A DNA stretch of 64,000 nt from CAVUWL01 sp963787415 (GTDB taxonomy: Bacteria > Actinomycetota > Thermoleophilia > Solirubrobacterales > 70-9): contig CAWBCO010000003.1 in NCBI GenBank assembly GCA_963787415.1, positions 62,001-126,000 of the forward strand. The letters are read 5' to 3'. How positions within the stretch are numbered: position 1 is the stretch's first letter; each line of letters starts with the position of its first letter. The notes below the pieces were generated by a model that had not been told where the DNA came from, searched no databases, and was given only the letters and a program-made list of their open reading frames with translations. Shown in pieces: positions 42,680-52,486 of the stretch. Position numbers and translations under genes: made by a program.

Positions 42680-45067
42680 TCAGCCCTCCGGGGCCTCCAG
42701 CCGTTCAATTTGGGGCAGCCTCCAAAGCAGACCGGCAACCGCGATCCCAATCGCAGCTGATAGCAGCGCCAGAAACCACTGCGTGGCGCTGAGCAGGGCG
42801 AGCTGGAAGAACTCGCGCACAGGCGCGGCGGCGAGGCCAAGTGCGAAAAGGGCGCCGAGTCCAGCGATCAGGGCGAGCATGTAGCTCTGGATCGCGATGT
42901 GCTCGCGTCCGGGTCCGCGCTCCAAGAGCAAGACGAAGCTGAGGCCGAGCACGATCAGCGTCGTCGTCGCCGCGGTGCGGCCGGCTTCCAGGGTCCCGCC
43001 AAAGACGGTGTCGACCAAGAAGAAGGAGAGGATTGACCCGAGCGCCGTCGCCAGCCCCGCCGGCACGGCGAAGGCGGCCAGGGCCCGAACCAGGTTGCCC
43101 CGGTAAAGCGGTCCATCCGAGGGGGCGAGGGCCAGCACGAAGGAGGGAATTCCGATCGTCAGAAAGGCGGCGAGCGTCAGGTGCTGGGGCAAGAACGGGA
43201 AGGCAAAGCCCGGCACCGCGACGAAGAGGATCAGGGCCGCCGCATAAACCGTCTTGGTCAGGTAGAGCCGCCCCAGTCGGTGGATGTTGCGGGCGATCCG
43301 GCGTCCTTCCCCGATCGCCTCCGGTAGCCGCCCGAATTCATCTCTAAGCAAGACCATGTCGGCGACGCCCTTCGTCACCTGGGTGCCCGAGCCCATCGCC
43401 ACCGCCATCCGCGCCCGCTTCAGGGCTGGCACATCGTTGACCCCGTCGCCGATCATCGCCGTGAAGCGCCCCGCTTCTGAGAGTGCCGCGACCAGCTCCC
43501 TCTTCTGTTCGGGTTTGATCCGACAAAAAATCGTGTTGCGCTGGGCCGCCGCCGCCAACGCCTCGGGCTCTGCGGGGAGCTCGGGACCCTCGATCACCCC
43601 GGCCTCCCGGGGTACCCCAACCGCGTAGGCGACCGCGGTCACCGTGGCTCGGGCATCGCCTGAGATCAACTTCAGCTCTATCTCCTGAGAGCGCATGAAG
43701 GCGATCGTCTCGGCGGCGTCGGGGCGAAGCGTCTCCTCGAGCACGATCAGGGCGATCGGCGCGATCGCCGGCGCCGGTTCGGTGGAGGGATCCGCGGGCA
43801 GCGCCAGACTTGACTCACCGAAGGCGATGACCCGCCGCCCCGCCGCCGTCTCCAGCTCGAGCTTTCGGGCCAGCTCGCCCGACAGGTTGAGCGAACCGGC
43901 TGCGACAAGCACGTCGGGGGCACCCAGCACGTAGGACTTTTCGCCGAAACTGATGCCGCTCCACTTCCACTCCGAGGAGAAGGGAACCTCGGCTCTGATC
44001 GCCCCCGGTTTCCCGCCAAGGTGCTCGTCGATCGCCTCCAGCGTCCCGTTGCGAACGCCGGCACTAGCGGCGAAGCGCCCCAGCGTCGCCAGCGCCGCTG
44101 GTTTCCCCAGCCCCTCGGCGAGCTCAACTCCGATCAGGCGCAGCTCGCCATCGGTAAGGGTGCCGGTCTTATCGACGCAGATCGTGTCGACGGCGGCGAG
44201 GCTCTCGGTCGCGCTCATCTGCTGGATCAGGGTGTTCTTGCGCGCCAGGCGGACCGCGGCGACCGCGAAGGTGACGCTCATCAGCAAGACCATCCCCTCC
44301 GGGATCAAGGTGACCAGACCGGCGGTCGCGGTCTGGGCAGCTTCTTCGAGGCTGACGTTTCTCACCTTCAGGGTGAAGAGGAGGACCGCGGCGAGGGGGA
44401 TCATGACGTAGACGCAGGCGAGGATCACCCGGTTTACCTCCTCCTGCAGCGGCGAGGGCGGGTGGCGAAAGGCCCTTGCCTCCCCAGCCAAGCGCCCGGC
44501 GTAGCTCTCCTCACGGACCGCCTCGGCAACGTAGTGCCCCGAGCCCGAGATGCAAAAGGAACCGGACAAGAGCCGCTCCCCGGGTGCCTTGGGGATTCCG
44601 TCGGCCTCACCGGTGAGCATCGACTCATCGATCGCAAGTCCCCGCGCAGTGATCACCTCGCCATCGGCCACCAGCTGATCGCCGGGCTGCACCGCGATCA
44701 CGTCTCCGCGCACCACCTCGGTCGCGCCCAGCTCATTCAGCTCGCCGTCGCGCACCACCCTCGCGTGGGGGGCGACGAGCACCGCCAACTCATCGAGAGT
44801 CGCCTTCGCCTTCAGCTCCTGGCGGATGCCGATGTAGGAGTTGATCACCGCGATCAGTCCGAAAAGCGAGTCCGCGTAGAGCCCCAACGCCATGTCGAGG
44901 ACGAAGAAGACGCCGATGATCGCGTTGAAAAGGGTGAAGACGTTGCCGGCGACGATGCTTGAGACAGAGCGCGAGGAAGTCTCCGGCGGCGGTCCCAGCT
45001 TGCGCAGGCGAGCCGCCGCCTCGGCGCTCGTTAGGCCCTGCTCCGCTGCCGAGTCGATGGTGCTCAT
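42680..45067 (-). CDS. P-type cation-transport ATPase, CtpE-like
   Basis: All P-type hallmarks occur in 795 residues. SMLTGEADGIP is the actuator TGE loop (with Ala after TGE), and LVTLIPEGMVLLMS is the M4 ion motif. VDTICVDKTGTLTDGEL holds the phosphorylated Asp near residue 299. GDGVNDVPALKRA is the hinge near 540. About ten membrane helices are present. The IPEG motif and overall build fit the mycobacterial CtpE group, linked to calcium uptake. It lies 121 bases upstream of the COG2308 gene on the same strand. The ion is not proven. Confidence 0.92.
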   Translation of the reverse strand: MSTIDSAAEQGLTSAEAAARLRKLGPPPETSSRSVSSIVAGNVFTLFNAIIGVFFVLDMALGLYADSLFGLIAVINSYIGIRQELKAKATLDELAVLVAPHARVVRDGELNELGATEVVRGDVIAVQPGDQLVADGEVITARGLAIDESMLTGEADGIPKAPGERLLSGSFCISGSGHYVAEAVREESYAGRLAGEARAFRHPPSPLQEEVNRVILACVYVMIPLAAVLLFTLKVRNVSLEEAAQTATAGLVTLIPEGMVLLMSVTFAVAAVRLARKNTLIQQMSATESLAAVDTICVDKTGTLTDGELRLIGVELAEGLGKPAALATLGRFAASAGVRNGTLEAIDEHLGGKPGAIRAEVPFSSEWKWSGISFGEKSYVLGAPDVLVAAGSLNLSGELARKLELETAAGRRVIAFGESSLALPADPSTEPAPAIAPIALIVLEETLRPDAAETIAFMRSQEIELKLISGDARATVTAVAYAVGVPREAGVIEGPELPAEPEALAAAAQRNTIFCRIKPEQKRELVAALSEAGRFTAMIGDGVNDVPALKRARMAVAMGSGTQVTKGVADMVLLRDEFGRLPEAIGEGRRIARNIHRLGRLYLTKTVYAAALILFVAVPGFAFPFLPQHLTLAAFLTIGIPSFVLALAPSDGPLYRGNLVRALAAFAVPAGLATALGSILSFFLVDTVFGGTLEAGRTAATTTLIVLGLSFVLLLERGPGREHIAIQSYMLALIAGLGALFALGLAAAPVREFFQLALLSATQWFLALLSAAIGIAVAGLLWRLPQIERLEAPEG

Positions 45068-45095
45068 CGGAGGTATTCAATAGGGTGCGAGCCGG

Positions 45096-46160
45096 ATGTC
45101 TTTGAACCTCGGACTCTACCTCGGCTACTGGGGGATTGGCCCCGCTGGCCAAGACGCCGCCGATTCAGTCAGGGTGGCGGAGGAAGCTGGCTTTGAGTCG
45201 GTCTGGGTAGCGGAGTCCTATGGCTCTGACGTGATCAGCATCCTCGCCTGGCTCGTTCCGCAGACCAAGACGATCAAGCTCGGCGCGGCGATCATGCAGG
45301 TTCCCGCCCGTCCCCCTGCCGCCGCGGCGATGGCGGGCGCCACCATCGACCGGCTCTCGGGCGGGCGCTTCCTCTTCGGCTTCGGGCCCTCGGGCCCGCA
45401 GGTCTCTGAGGGCTGGTATGGGGTGCCCTACGCCAAGCCCTGGGGGCGAACCCGCGAGTACGTCGAAGTGGTTCGCGAGATCATCGCCCGCGAGGGACCA
45501 CTGCGACACGAGGGCGAGCACTACGCCCTGCCTCTTCCCGGCGGCGAGGGCAAGGCGCTGAAGCTCAACTTCCACCCTGAGCGCAATCGGATACCGGTCT
45601 TCCTCGGCGCGATCGGCCGCAAATCGGTGGAGCTAGCGGCGGAGATCGCCGACGGCTGGATCCCGATCTTTTTCAGCGTCGATGCCTTCGAGCAGACCTG
45701 GGGCGAGCACATTGAGGCGGGTCTGGTCAAGGGCGGGCGCCAGCGCTCTGAGCTCGAGGTCTCGCCCTCGCTGCAGGTCGCGATCGACGGCGACCAGGAG
45801 GCGGCGAAGAGCGTCGTCAAGGCCGGCCTCGTCCTTTACTTCGGCGGTATGGGCAGTCGTAAGACCAACTTCTACGTCGACCTCGCCCACCGCTTTGGCT
45901 TCGGAGAGGTCGCCGATGAGGTGCAGCGCCGCTTCCAAGACGGTGATCGGGCGGGGGCATTTGAGGCGATGCCCGATGAGATCGTTGAAGCGACCTCGCT
46001 GGTCGGCAGCGAGGCGGAGGTGGCGGAGCGGATCGAGCGCTTTCGCAGGGCCGGCATCGACCGCCTGATCGTCTCTCCGGTGCACCCTGAGCACGACCAA
46101 AAGCGCCACACGATTGAGCGCCTCGCCGCCCTGGCCAGTCGCGAACCGGCGTCGGCCTAG
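45096..46160 (+). CDS. LLM-class flavin (F420)-dependent oxidoreductase
   Basis: A luciferase-like barrel of 354 residues starts with LNLGLYLGYWGIGPAGQDAA. AEEAGFESVWVAESYGSDVI, KLGAAIMQVPARPPAAAAMA and GRFLFGFGPSGPQV follow; VEVVREIIAREGPLRHEGEHY is typical of the F420-dependent LLM enzymes of actinobacteria. The substrate is unknown. It is divergent from the CtpE-like gene, with 28 bases between starts, and lies 29 bases before pntA1. Confidence 0.9.
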   Translation: MSLNLGLYLGYWGIGPAGQDAADSVRVAEEAGFESVWVAESYGSDVISILAWLVPQTKTIKLGAAIMQVPARPPAAAAMAGATIDRLSGGRFLFGFGPSGPQVSEGWYGVPYAKPWGRTREYVEVVREIIAREGPLRHEGEHYALPLPGGEGKALKLNFHPERNRIPVFLGAIGRKSVELAAEIADGWIPIFFSVDAFEQTWGEHIEAGLVKGGRQRSELEVSPSLQVAIDGDQEAAKSVVKAGLVLYFGGMGSRKTNFYVDLAHRFGFGEVADEVQRRFQDGDRAGAFEAMPDEIVEATSLVGSEAEVAERIERFRRAGIDRLIVSPVHPEHDQKRHTIERLAALASREPASA

Positions 46161-46189
46161 GCCGTTGTCGTAGGCTCACGCCGCTTTAG

Positions 46190-47308
46190 ATGAAGATTGG
46201 AGTTCCGAAAGAGACCGCCGAGGGGGAGCGCCGGGTCGCGCTCGTCCCTGACGTTGTCAGGTCGCTGAAGAAGAACGAGAAGATCGAGATAGTCGTCGAG
46301 TCCGGCGCCGGGGAGCAGGCGGGGCATCCGGACTCTCAATACGGCGAGGCCGGTGCCGCGATCGTCTCGGCGCAGGAGTGCTGGGGAGCCGAGATCGTCC
46401 TCGCGGTCGGCCTCCCCTCCCCTGCGCAGATCGAGGGGCTCGGTTCAAATCAGGTGCTGATCGCAAATCTGGCACCCTGGACCTCGGCCCAGACCAACGC
46501 GGAGCTCGCCAAAAGCGGCGTCACCGCCTTCGCGATGGAGGCGATCCCGCGGATCACCCGCGCCCAGTCGATGGATGCCCTTTCCTCCCAGGCGGCAGCC
46601 GCGGGATACGCGGCGATGCTGATCGCGGCGCGTCGGTCAGGTCGCTTCTTCGGAATGATGACTACCGCTGCCGGCACCGTCCCGCCGGCCAAGGTCCTCG
46701 TTCTCGGGGCCGGCGTGGCCGGCCTGCAGGCGCTCGCCACCGCCAAGCGGCTGGGGGCGGTAGTGACCGGTTTTGACGTCCGCCGCGCCGCCTGGGAGCA
46801 GATCGGATCGCTTGGCGGCCGTCCGCTGGAACTCGACTTCATCCCCGACGCCGAGGGCGAGGGCGGCTATGCCCGTCCGCTGACCGAGGAGGAGAACGAG
46901 CAGGTGCGCGAGGCCCTCACCAAAAACGCCGCCAAACAGGACGTAATCGTCAGCACCGCGGCGATTCCGGGGCGCTCGGCGCCGCTCTTGATCACCACCG
47001 AGGCGGTGCGGGGGATGGCGCCCGGCTCGGTGATCGTCGACCTTGCCGCCGAGACCGGCGGTAACTGCGAGCTGACCCGGTTGGGCGAGACGGTGATCGA
47101 AGCCGGGGTCAAGGTGCTCGGGCCGCGCAATCTGGCAAGCGAGATGCCAAGCCCCGCCTCCCAGCTCTACGCCAAGAACCTCGAGAATCTGCTTGGACTG
47201 TTGATCACCGAGGAGGGGAAGCTGAAGCTCGACTTCGAGGATGAGATCGTGGCCGCGGCCTGCATCACCCAGGGCGGCGAGATTCGCAACGAGAGGGCTG
47301 CCAGGTGA
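46190..47308 (+). CDS. NAD(P) transhydrogenase, alpha subunit part 1
   Basis: The 372 residues begin MKIGVPKETAEGERRVALVP, the alanine dehydrogenase/PntA start. The NAD-binding Rossmann motif VLVLGAGVAGLQALATAKRLG is near residue 170. The substrate loop TTAAGTVPPAKV and IVSTAAIPGRSAPLL follow. It forms domain I (NAD(H) site) of the proton-translocating transhydrogenase, which couples NADH to NADPH conversion to the proton gradient. The alpha subunit is split in two genes here, as in Rhodospirillum and many actinobacteria. Confidence 0.95.
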   Translation: MKIGVPKETAEGERRVALVPDVVRSLKKNEKIEIVVESGAGEQAGHPDSQYGEAGAAIVSAQECWGAEIVLAVGLPSPAQIEGLGSNQVLIANLAPWTSAQTNAELAKSGVTAFAMEAIPRITRAQSMDALSSQAAAAGYAAMLIAARRSGRFFGMMTTAAGTVPPAKVLVLGAGVAGLQALATAKRLGAVVTGFDVRRAAWEQIGSLGGRPLELDFIPDAEGEGGYARPLTEEENEQVREALTKNAAKQDVIVSTAAIPGRSAPLLITTEAVRGMAPGSVIVDLAAETGGNCELTRLGETVIEAGVKVLGPRNLASEMPSPASQLYAKNLENLLGLLITEEGKLKLDFEDEIVAAACITQGGEIRNERAAR

Positions 47309-47318
47309 GGGTGCTGCG

Positions 47319-47651
47319 ATGTCGCTGATGATCGAGATCACGATTTTTGTGCTTTCCGCCTTCGTCGGTTTCGAGGTGATCTCAAAGGTCCCAACCACTT
47401 TGCACACGCCGCTGATGTCCCAGACCAACGCGATCCACGGAATCGTGATGCTGGGCGGTCTGATCGTCGTCGGCTACGCCAACGATCCGCTCGAGTACGT
47501 GATCGGGACGATCGCGATCACCTTTGGCACGATCAACATCGTCGGTGGATTTCTGGTCACCGACCGGATGCTGGGGATGTTTTCGCGCAAACCGAAGCCG
47601 CCTGAGAGCTCCGGTCAGGGTGGGCGCTCCGAGGATCCCGCCGAGCGATGA
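47319..47651 (+). CDS. NAD(P) transhydrogenase, alpha subunit part 2
   Basis: The ATG at 47319 is used. The 110 residues hold three membrane helices. FVLSAFVGFEVISKVPTTLH leads into TPLMSQTNAIHGIVMLGG, the most conserved membrane segment of the subunit. It forms part of the proton channel with PntB. It lies 10 bases after pntA1 and overlaps pntB by four bases. Confidence 0.93.
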   Translation: MSLMIEITIFVLSAFVGFEVISKVPTTLHTPLMSQTNAIHGIVMLGGLIVVGYANDPLEYVIGTIAITFGTINIVGGFLVTDRMLGMFSRKPKPPESSGQGGRSEDPAER

Positions 47652-49088
47652 GCATCGCCGCCCTGATCTCGGGGCTGCCATTGGCGGTTTTAAAGCCTGG
47701 GGGCTCCGCCGCCACGGCGCTCTACATCCTCGCCTTCTCGATGTTCATCTTCGGGGTAAAACAGGGCACCCACCCGAGGACCGCCAAGCGCGGCAACATG
47801 ATCGCCGCCGCCGGCATGCTCGTCGCCGTTGTGACGACCCTGCTTTTGAACGGGATCGGCAACTGGGGCCTGATCGCCCTCGGCATCGCCCTCGGAGCGA
47901 CGATCGGGGTGATCGCATCGATTCGGGTGCAGATGACCGCGATGCCCCAGATGGTCGCCCTCTACAACGGGGTCGGCGGCGGTGCCGTCGCCCTGATCGC
48001 CTGGTCAGAGATTCGACACGGGATCTATCTCGGCCAGACGATTCCACTGCAAACCCTGATTCCGACGCTGTTTGCGGCGGTCGTCGGCTCGGTGTCCTTT
48101 TGGGGCTCACTGATCGCCTTCGGCAAGCTGCAGGAAGTGATCCCGACCCGGCCGCTGGCGATTCCCGGACAGCAGCTGATCAACGCGGCTCCTTCTGATC
48201 GGCATTCTCGCCGCCTGCGTCGATATCGCGGCCAATAACGGCGATCCCTCCCAGGCCCTGTTCATCGCGATCCTGCTCGCTGCGGCCCTGCTCGGCAACC
48301 TCGTCGTGCTGCCGATCGGCGGCGCCGACATGCCGGTGGTGATCTCCTTGCTAAACGCCTTCACCGGACTCTCGGCGGCGGCGGCGGGGTTCGGCCTAGA
48401 TAACGTCGCGCTGATCGTCGCCGGCACCTTGGTCGGTTCCTCGGGAACGCTTTTGACGATGGAGATGGCGACCGCGATGAATCGCTCTGTCGGCAACGTC
48501 CTCTTCGCCGGATTCGGGGGCGTCCCGGCGGCCGCCGCGGGCAGCGCCGAGGCGCGTCCGGTGAGCTCGATCAATGCCCAGGATGCGGCGATCAAGCTCG
48601 CCTATGCCGACTCGGTGGTGATCGTGCCGGGCTACGGTCTGGCCGTCGCCCAGGCCCAGCATGCGGTCAAGGAGATGGCTAGGGAGCTGGAAAAGCGAGG
48701 GGTCACGGTCAACTACGCGATCCACCCGGTGGCCGGGCGCATGCCCGGGCACATGAACGTGCTGCTGGCGGAGGCCGATGTTCCCTACGAGCAGCTGCGC
48801 GAGATGGATGAGATCAATCCCGAGCTGCCGCGCACCGACGTCGCCGTCGTGATCGGGGCCAACGACGTGACCAACCCTGCCGCCAAAAATGACCCCAACA
48901 GCCCGATTGCGGGGATGCCGATCATCGAAGTCGATCAAGCCCAGCAGGTGATCGTGATCAAGCGCTCGCTCAGTCCCGGTTTCGCCGGTATCGATAACGA
49001 CCTCTTCTATGAGCCCAACACCTCGATGCTCTTTGACGATGCAAAAAAAGCAGCGGCTGACATTGCCGCCGAGATCCAAAAGCTCTAG
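47648..49088 (+). CDS. pntB: NAD(P) transhydrogenase, beta subunit (frameshifted)
   Basis: The first part (to about 48190) has the membrane helices typical of PntB, including MPQMVALYNGVGGGAVALIA. The conserved sequence then continues in the next frame (LLIGILAACVDIAANNGDPS) and runs to NADP-binding domain III: VIVPGYGLAVAQAQHAVKEM, HPVAGRMPGHMNVLLAEADV, VIGANDVTNPAA and GMPIIEVD. The shift lies at about 48190 (GGCTCCTTCTG); removing one T restores the frame. Such a gene should be intact in a functional enzyme, so an error in the sequence is likely. Confidence 0.88.
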
Positions 49089-49188
49089 AGCGGGCCCGCT
49101 GCCGCCGCGCGGGCACTGAACAGAAAACGGCCGGGGAGTGGGACGCCCCGGTGGAGCGGTTCGCTAGGGTCTGCGGATCGCCACCGAG

Positions 49189-50391
49189 GTGACGGCAAGC
49201 TCCAAGGAAGCGATTGCACAGCGGCTCGGGGAGGCGCGACAGCGGACCCTGGAGCTGATCGAGCCGCTCGATGATGAGCAGCTCAACCGCGTCTACTCGC
49301 CGATCCTCAGCCCGCTCGCCTGGGACCTCGGCCATATCGCCAACTTTGAGGAGCTCTGGCTGGTGCAGCGAATCGGCGCGCGGGAGCCGCTGCACGGCGA
49401 CCTCGGCCGCTTTTATGACGCGATCGAGAATCCGCGCCGCAGCCGCGGTCAGCTGCCGATTCTCCGCGATGCGGAGCTGCGCGCATATCTGGCCGACGTT
49501 AGAGAACGCAGCCTCGAGGTGCTTGAGCAGGTTGATCTCAGCGCCGATGGCGAGAATCACCTGCTAAGGGATGGTTTTGTCTATGAGCTGCTGCTCGCCC
49601 ACGAGCACCAGCACAACGAGACGATGCTGCAGCTTTTACAGATGGTCGAGAGCTATCAGCCCGTGCGCGTCGATCCCGGCCCGGGTTCTGAGCCGATCAG
49701 CGATGGTCCGGAGCTGGTCGAGGTGGCGGCAGGTGCGACGATGATCGGAGCGGCAGCGGGTTTTTCCTACGACAACGAGCGACCTCGGCACCGGGTCGAG
49801 CTTGCTCCCTTTGAGATCGACCGAATCCCGGTTACAAACGGCGCCTATGCGCAGTTCGTGGAGGCCAGCGGCGCCGAGCCGCCGCTTTATTGGGAGCGCG
49901 ACGGGGAGGGCGGATGGCTGCGGACCGCGATGGGCCGACGCGAGGTGCTTGACCCCGCCCATCCCGTGATCCACGTCTCCCACCGCGATGCCGAGGCCTT
50001 TGCCCGCTGGGCCGGCAAGCGCCTGCCGAGTGAGGCGGAGTGGGAGGCGGCAGCTTTGGGGGCGAGCGCCGAGCGGGCGAACCTCGATCAACTCGCCTTT
50101 GGGACCTCTCCCGCCGGGGCCTACTCCGACGGGGCTGCAGACTGTGGCGCGCTGCAGATGCTCGGCGATGTTTGGGAGTGGACCTGTTCAGACTTTCGCC
50201 CCTACCCGGGGTTTCGGCCCTTCCCCTATCCCGAGTACTCTGAGGTCTTCTTTGGCGATTCCTACAAGGTTTTACGCGGGGGCGCCTGGGCCACCCGCCG
50301 CCAGACGGTTCGGCCCAGCTTTCGCAATTGGGATCTGCCGCAGCGCCGCCAGATCTTCGCCGGCTTTCGCTGCGCACGTGACCTGGACTGA
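49189..50391 (+). CDS. egtB: Ergothioneine biosynthesis protein EgtB
   Basis: The 400-residue protein combines an N-terminal DinB_2 domain and a C-terminal FGE-sulfatase domain. SPLAWDLGHIANFEELWL gives the first iron His. LLAHEHQHNETMLQLLQM gives the HX3HXE iron motif, about residue 137. VWEWTCSDFRPYPGF and VLRGGAWATRR belong to the FGE part. EgtB is the iron sulfoxide synthase that joins hercynine to gamma-glutamylcysteine or cysteine using O2. The start is a GTG. egtD follows, but egtA, egtC and egtE are not adjacent. Confidence 0.94.
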   Translation: MTASSKEAIAQRLGEARQRTLELIEPLDDEQLNRVYSPILSPLAWDLGHIANFEELWLVQRIGAREPLHGDLGRFYDAIENPRRSRGQLPILRDAELRAYLADVRERSLEVLEQVDLSADGENHLLRDGFVYELLLAHEHQHNETMLQLLQMVESYQPVRVDPGPGSEPISDGPELVEVAAGATMIGAAAGFSYDNERPRHRVELAPFEIDRIPVTNGAYAQFVEASGAEPPLYWERDGEGGWLRTAMGRREVLDPAHPVIHVSHRDAEAFARWAGKRLPSEAEWEAAALGASAERANLDQLAFGTSPAGAYSDGAADCGALQMLGDVWEWTCSDFRPYPGFRPFPYPEYSEVFFGDSYKVLRGGAWATRRQTVRPSFRNWDLPQRRQIFAGFRCARDLD

Positions 50392-50430
50392 TCCATTGTT
50401 GGACCGACAACGAAAGATTTGAGGAGAGAG

Positions 50431-51423
50431 TTGGATTCCGAGGCCACCGCCGAGCAGATCGAGATCGAGGTTCACCTCGCCGGGGACGGCGGCGAGGTGA
50501 TGGTGCGCGACATTCGCGCCGGCCTAACCGCGGAGCCAAAGGAGCTGGCTCCCAAGTACTTCTATGACGAGCGCGGCTCCCAGCTTTTTGAGCAGATCAC
50601 CGAACTCAGCGAGTACTACCCGACTCGGGCCGAGCGCGAGATCCTGGCCCAACGCTCGGCTGAGATCCTCGCCGCGGCCGGTGAGCCGAGCGTCCTTGTC
50701 GAGCTCGGTTCGGGCTCAGCGGCGAAGACCCGCCACCTGCTTAGCGCGATGCGCGACACCGGTTCTCTTCGCACCTACGTTCCGGTCGACATCTCCAAGG
50801 AGATCACCCACGAGACGGCCGAGAACTTGGTTGAGGAGTACCCGGGGCTCGCGGTGCGCGGGCTGGTCTGTGACTTCGAGCACCACCTTGAGCGGATTCC
50901 CACCACGGGCGGGGAGAGGTTGATCGCCTTTCTCGGCGGTACGATCGGCAACCTGTACCCAGAGGCGCGGCGCGAGTTCCTCACCCGTTTGGCGGCGCTG
51001 ATGGAGCCCGGCGATCGCCTCCTGCTCGGTACCGATCTGATCAAGGATGCGGCCCGGCTGGAGGCAGCCTATGACGACGCCAGCGGGGTGACGGCCAAAT
51101 TCAACAAGAACGTCCTTTTGGTTCTCAACCGTGAGCTCGGAGCCGACTTCGACCCCGACGCCTTCGAGCATGTGGCCTTCTATGACGCCTCGCATGAGCG
51201 GATGGACATTCGCCTACGCTCCTTAACCGCGCAGACGGTTTACCTCAAGGGGCTTGAGTTGGAGGTCGGTTTTAGCGCCGGAGAGGAGCTCCGCACCGAG
51301 ATCTCCGCCAAGTTCACCCGCGAGCGACTCGAGCGCATCTATGCAGAAGCAGGTCTCGAGCTGGCCGGCTGGTTCACCGACCAAGCCGGGGACTACGCGC
51401 TCTCACTTGCGCGCTGTGTTTGA
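50431..51423 (+). CDS. egtD: L-histidine N-alpha-methyltransferase EgtD
   Basis: TTG 50431 follows GAGGAGAG at good spacing; the next upstream start lies inside this Shine-Dalgarno element. The methyltransferase core is visible: KYFYDERGSQLFEQITEL, PSVLVELGSGSAAKTRHLL (AdoMet motif I), VRGLVCDFEHHLERIP and LIAFLGGTIGNLYPEARREF. EgtD trimethylates His to hercynine, the EgtB substrate. egtB and egtD lie 39 bases apart on the same strand, forming the minimal ergothioneine pair. Confidence 0.94.
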   Translation: MDSEATAEQIEIEVHLAGDGGEVMVRDIRAGLTAEPKELAPKYFYDERGSQLFEQITELSEYYPTRAEREILAQRSAEILAAAGEPSVLVELGSGSAAKTRHLLSAMRDTGSLRTYVPVDISKEITHETAENLVEEYPGLAVRGLVCDFEHHLERIPTTGGERLIAFLGGTIGNLYPEARREFLTRLAALMEPGDRLLLGTDLIKDAARLEAAYDDASGVTAKFNKNVLLVLNRELGADFDPDAFEHVAFYDASHERMDIRLRSLTAQTVYLKGLELEVGFSAGEELRTEISAKFTRERLERIYAEAGLELAGWFTDQAGDYALSLARCV

Positions 51424-51450
51424 GCGCTGAGGGCTGGGGCGCCCCGTCGC

Positions 51451-52380
51451 TCAGGGGGCGAGCGCCTCGATCGTCTCCTTGAGCTTGTCTGGAGTCGTGA
51501 TCGGAGTCAGGATCGGAAGCGTGATCCCGCCCTCGACAAATGCGCCGATCCGCTCCTTCATCTGCTTGGCGCTGCCAAAAATGAACATTTCCTCGATCAG
51601 CTCCCAAGGCGCCGCCGCCGCCGCCGCGGCGCGGTCCCCGGCATTCCAGGCCGCGGTCATCGCCTCGATCTGATCTCCGTAGCCGAGCCAGCGGTAGAAG
51701 GCGCCGTAGACGGGGACCGTGATGTAGGAGGAGAACATGAAGCGTGCCAACGGCTCGACCGCCTCGCGCTCGCCGGGCAAACAGAAGAAGCGACAGAGCA
51801 GCTCGAACCCATCGGGTGCGGAGCTGAGCTGGGCGCTCACCTTGGCGAGGCCGCCGAGTGGGAGGAAGTTGGTGAAAGCGCCGTCGGCGCGTTCAAGTGC
51901 GAGGTCAAGCATCCGCCCGCGCAGTGCGGCGAGGACGATCGGCACACGCTGAGCGGGCGCGCTTTCGAGCTTGAACCCACTCGCCGTGCGCTCACCGTCA
52001 AGCGCGGCGCGCAAAAAGGTGAGCGTCTCGGCCACCTTGCTCAGCGGTCGCTCGAAGGGGATTTGGTTCCAGCCTTCGACGATCCGGTCTGAGGAGGATC
52101 CGATGCCAAGCACGAAGCGCCCGCCCGAGGCATCTGCCAGCGCTGCGGCCTCCTGAGCAAGTAGCGCTGGCCCACGCTGGAAGACACCCACGATCCCGGT
52201 CCCAAGCCGCGGGCGCTGCGTCCAGGCGGCGCTCAGCGCCAACGGCGTGAAGCCGTCTGGGCCGTTTGTCTCACCGCTCCAGATGTCGGTGTAGCCGGCG
52301 GCCTCCGCGCCTTTCACGAGCTCCTCGTGATCAGCGAGGGCGAGCCCCGGCAACGGCAGTGTCAATCCCCAACGCTCCAT
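51451..52380 (-). CDS. LLM-class F420-dependent oxidoreductase
   Basis: The 309-residue luciferase-like protein starts with WGLTLPLPGLALADHEELVK and contains YTDIWSGETNGPDGFTPLA, the G-E motif after strand 3. RLGTGIVGVFQRGPALLAQE and GRFVLGIGSSSDRIVEGWN follow. This order is typical of F420-dependent LLM oxidoreductases. The substrate is unknown. It is divergent from glpX and converges with egtD, with 27 bases between. Confidence 0.9.
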   Translation of the reverse strand: MERWGLTLPLPGLALADHEELVKGAEAAGYTDIWSGETNGPDGFTPLALSAAWTQRPRLGTGIVGVFQRGPALLAQEAAALADASGGRFVLGIGSSSDRIVEGWNQIPFERPLSKVAETLTFLRAALDGERTASGFKLESAPAQRVPIVLAALRGRMLDLALERADGAFTNFLPLGGLAKVSAQLSSAPDGFELLCRFFCLPGEREAVEPLARFMFSSYITVPVYGAFYRWLGYGDQIEAMTAAWNAGDRAAAAAAAPWELIEEMFIFGSAKQMKERIGAFVEGGITLPILTPITTPDKLKETIEALAP

Positions 52381-52486
52381 GCGCAGAGAGCCTACCCCTG
52401 AAGCTCAGATGCCCCAAGGTCGCGATCTCTGTCTTGCGCCGCAGCCCAGAGGAGGCGGTGATTCCAATTTGTTTAGGGTCCCTCCG

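Noticed and set aside
44021..44962. 313-residue plus-strand frame inside the P-type ATPase gene
   Set aside because: The opposite strand encodes all P-type ATPase motifs in one frame; the plus-strand product has no recognisable domain.
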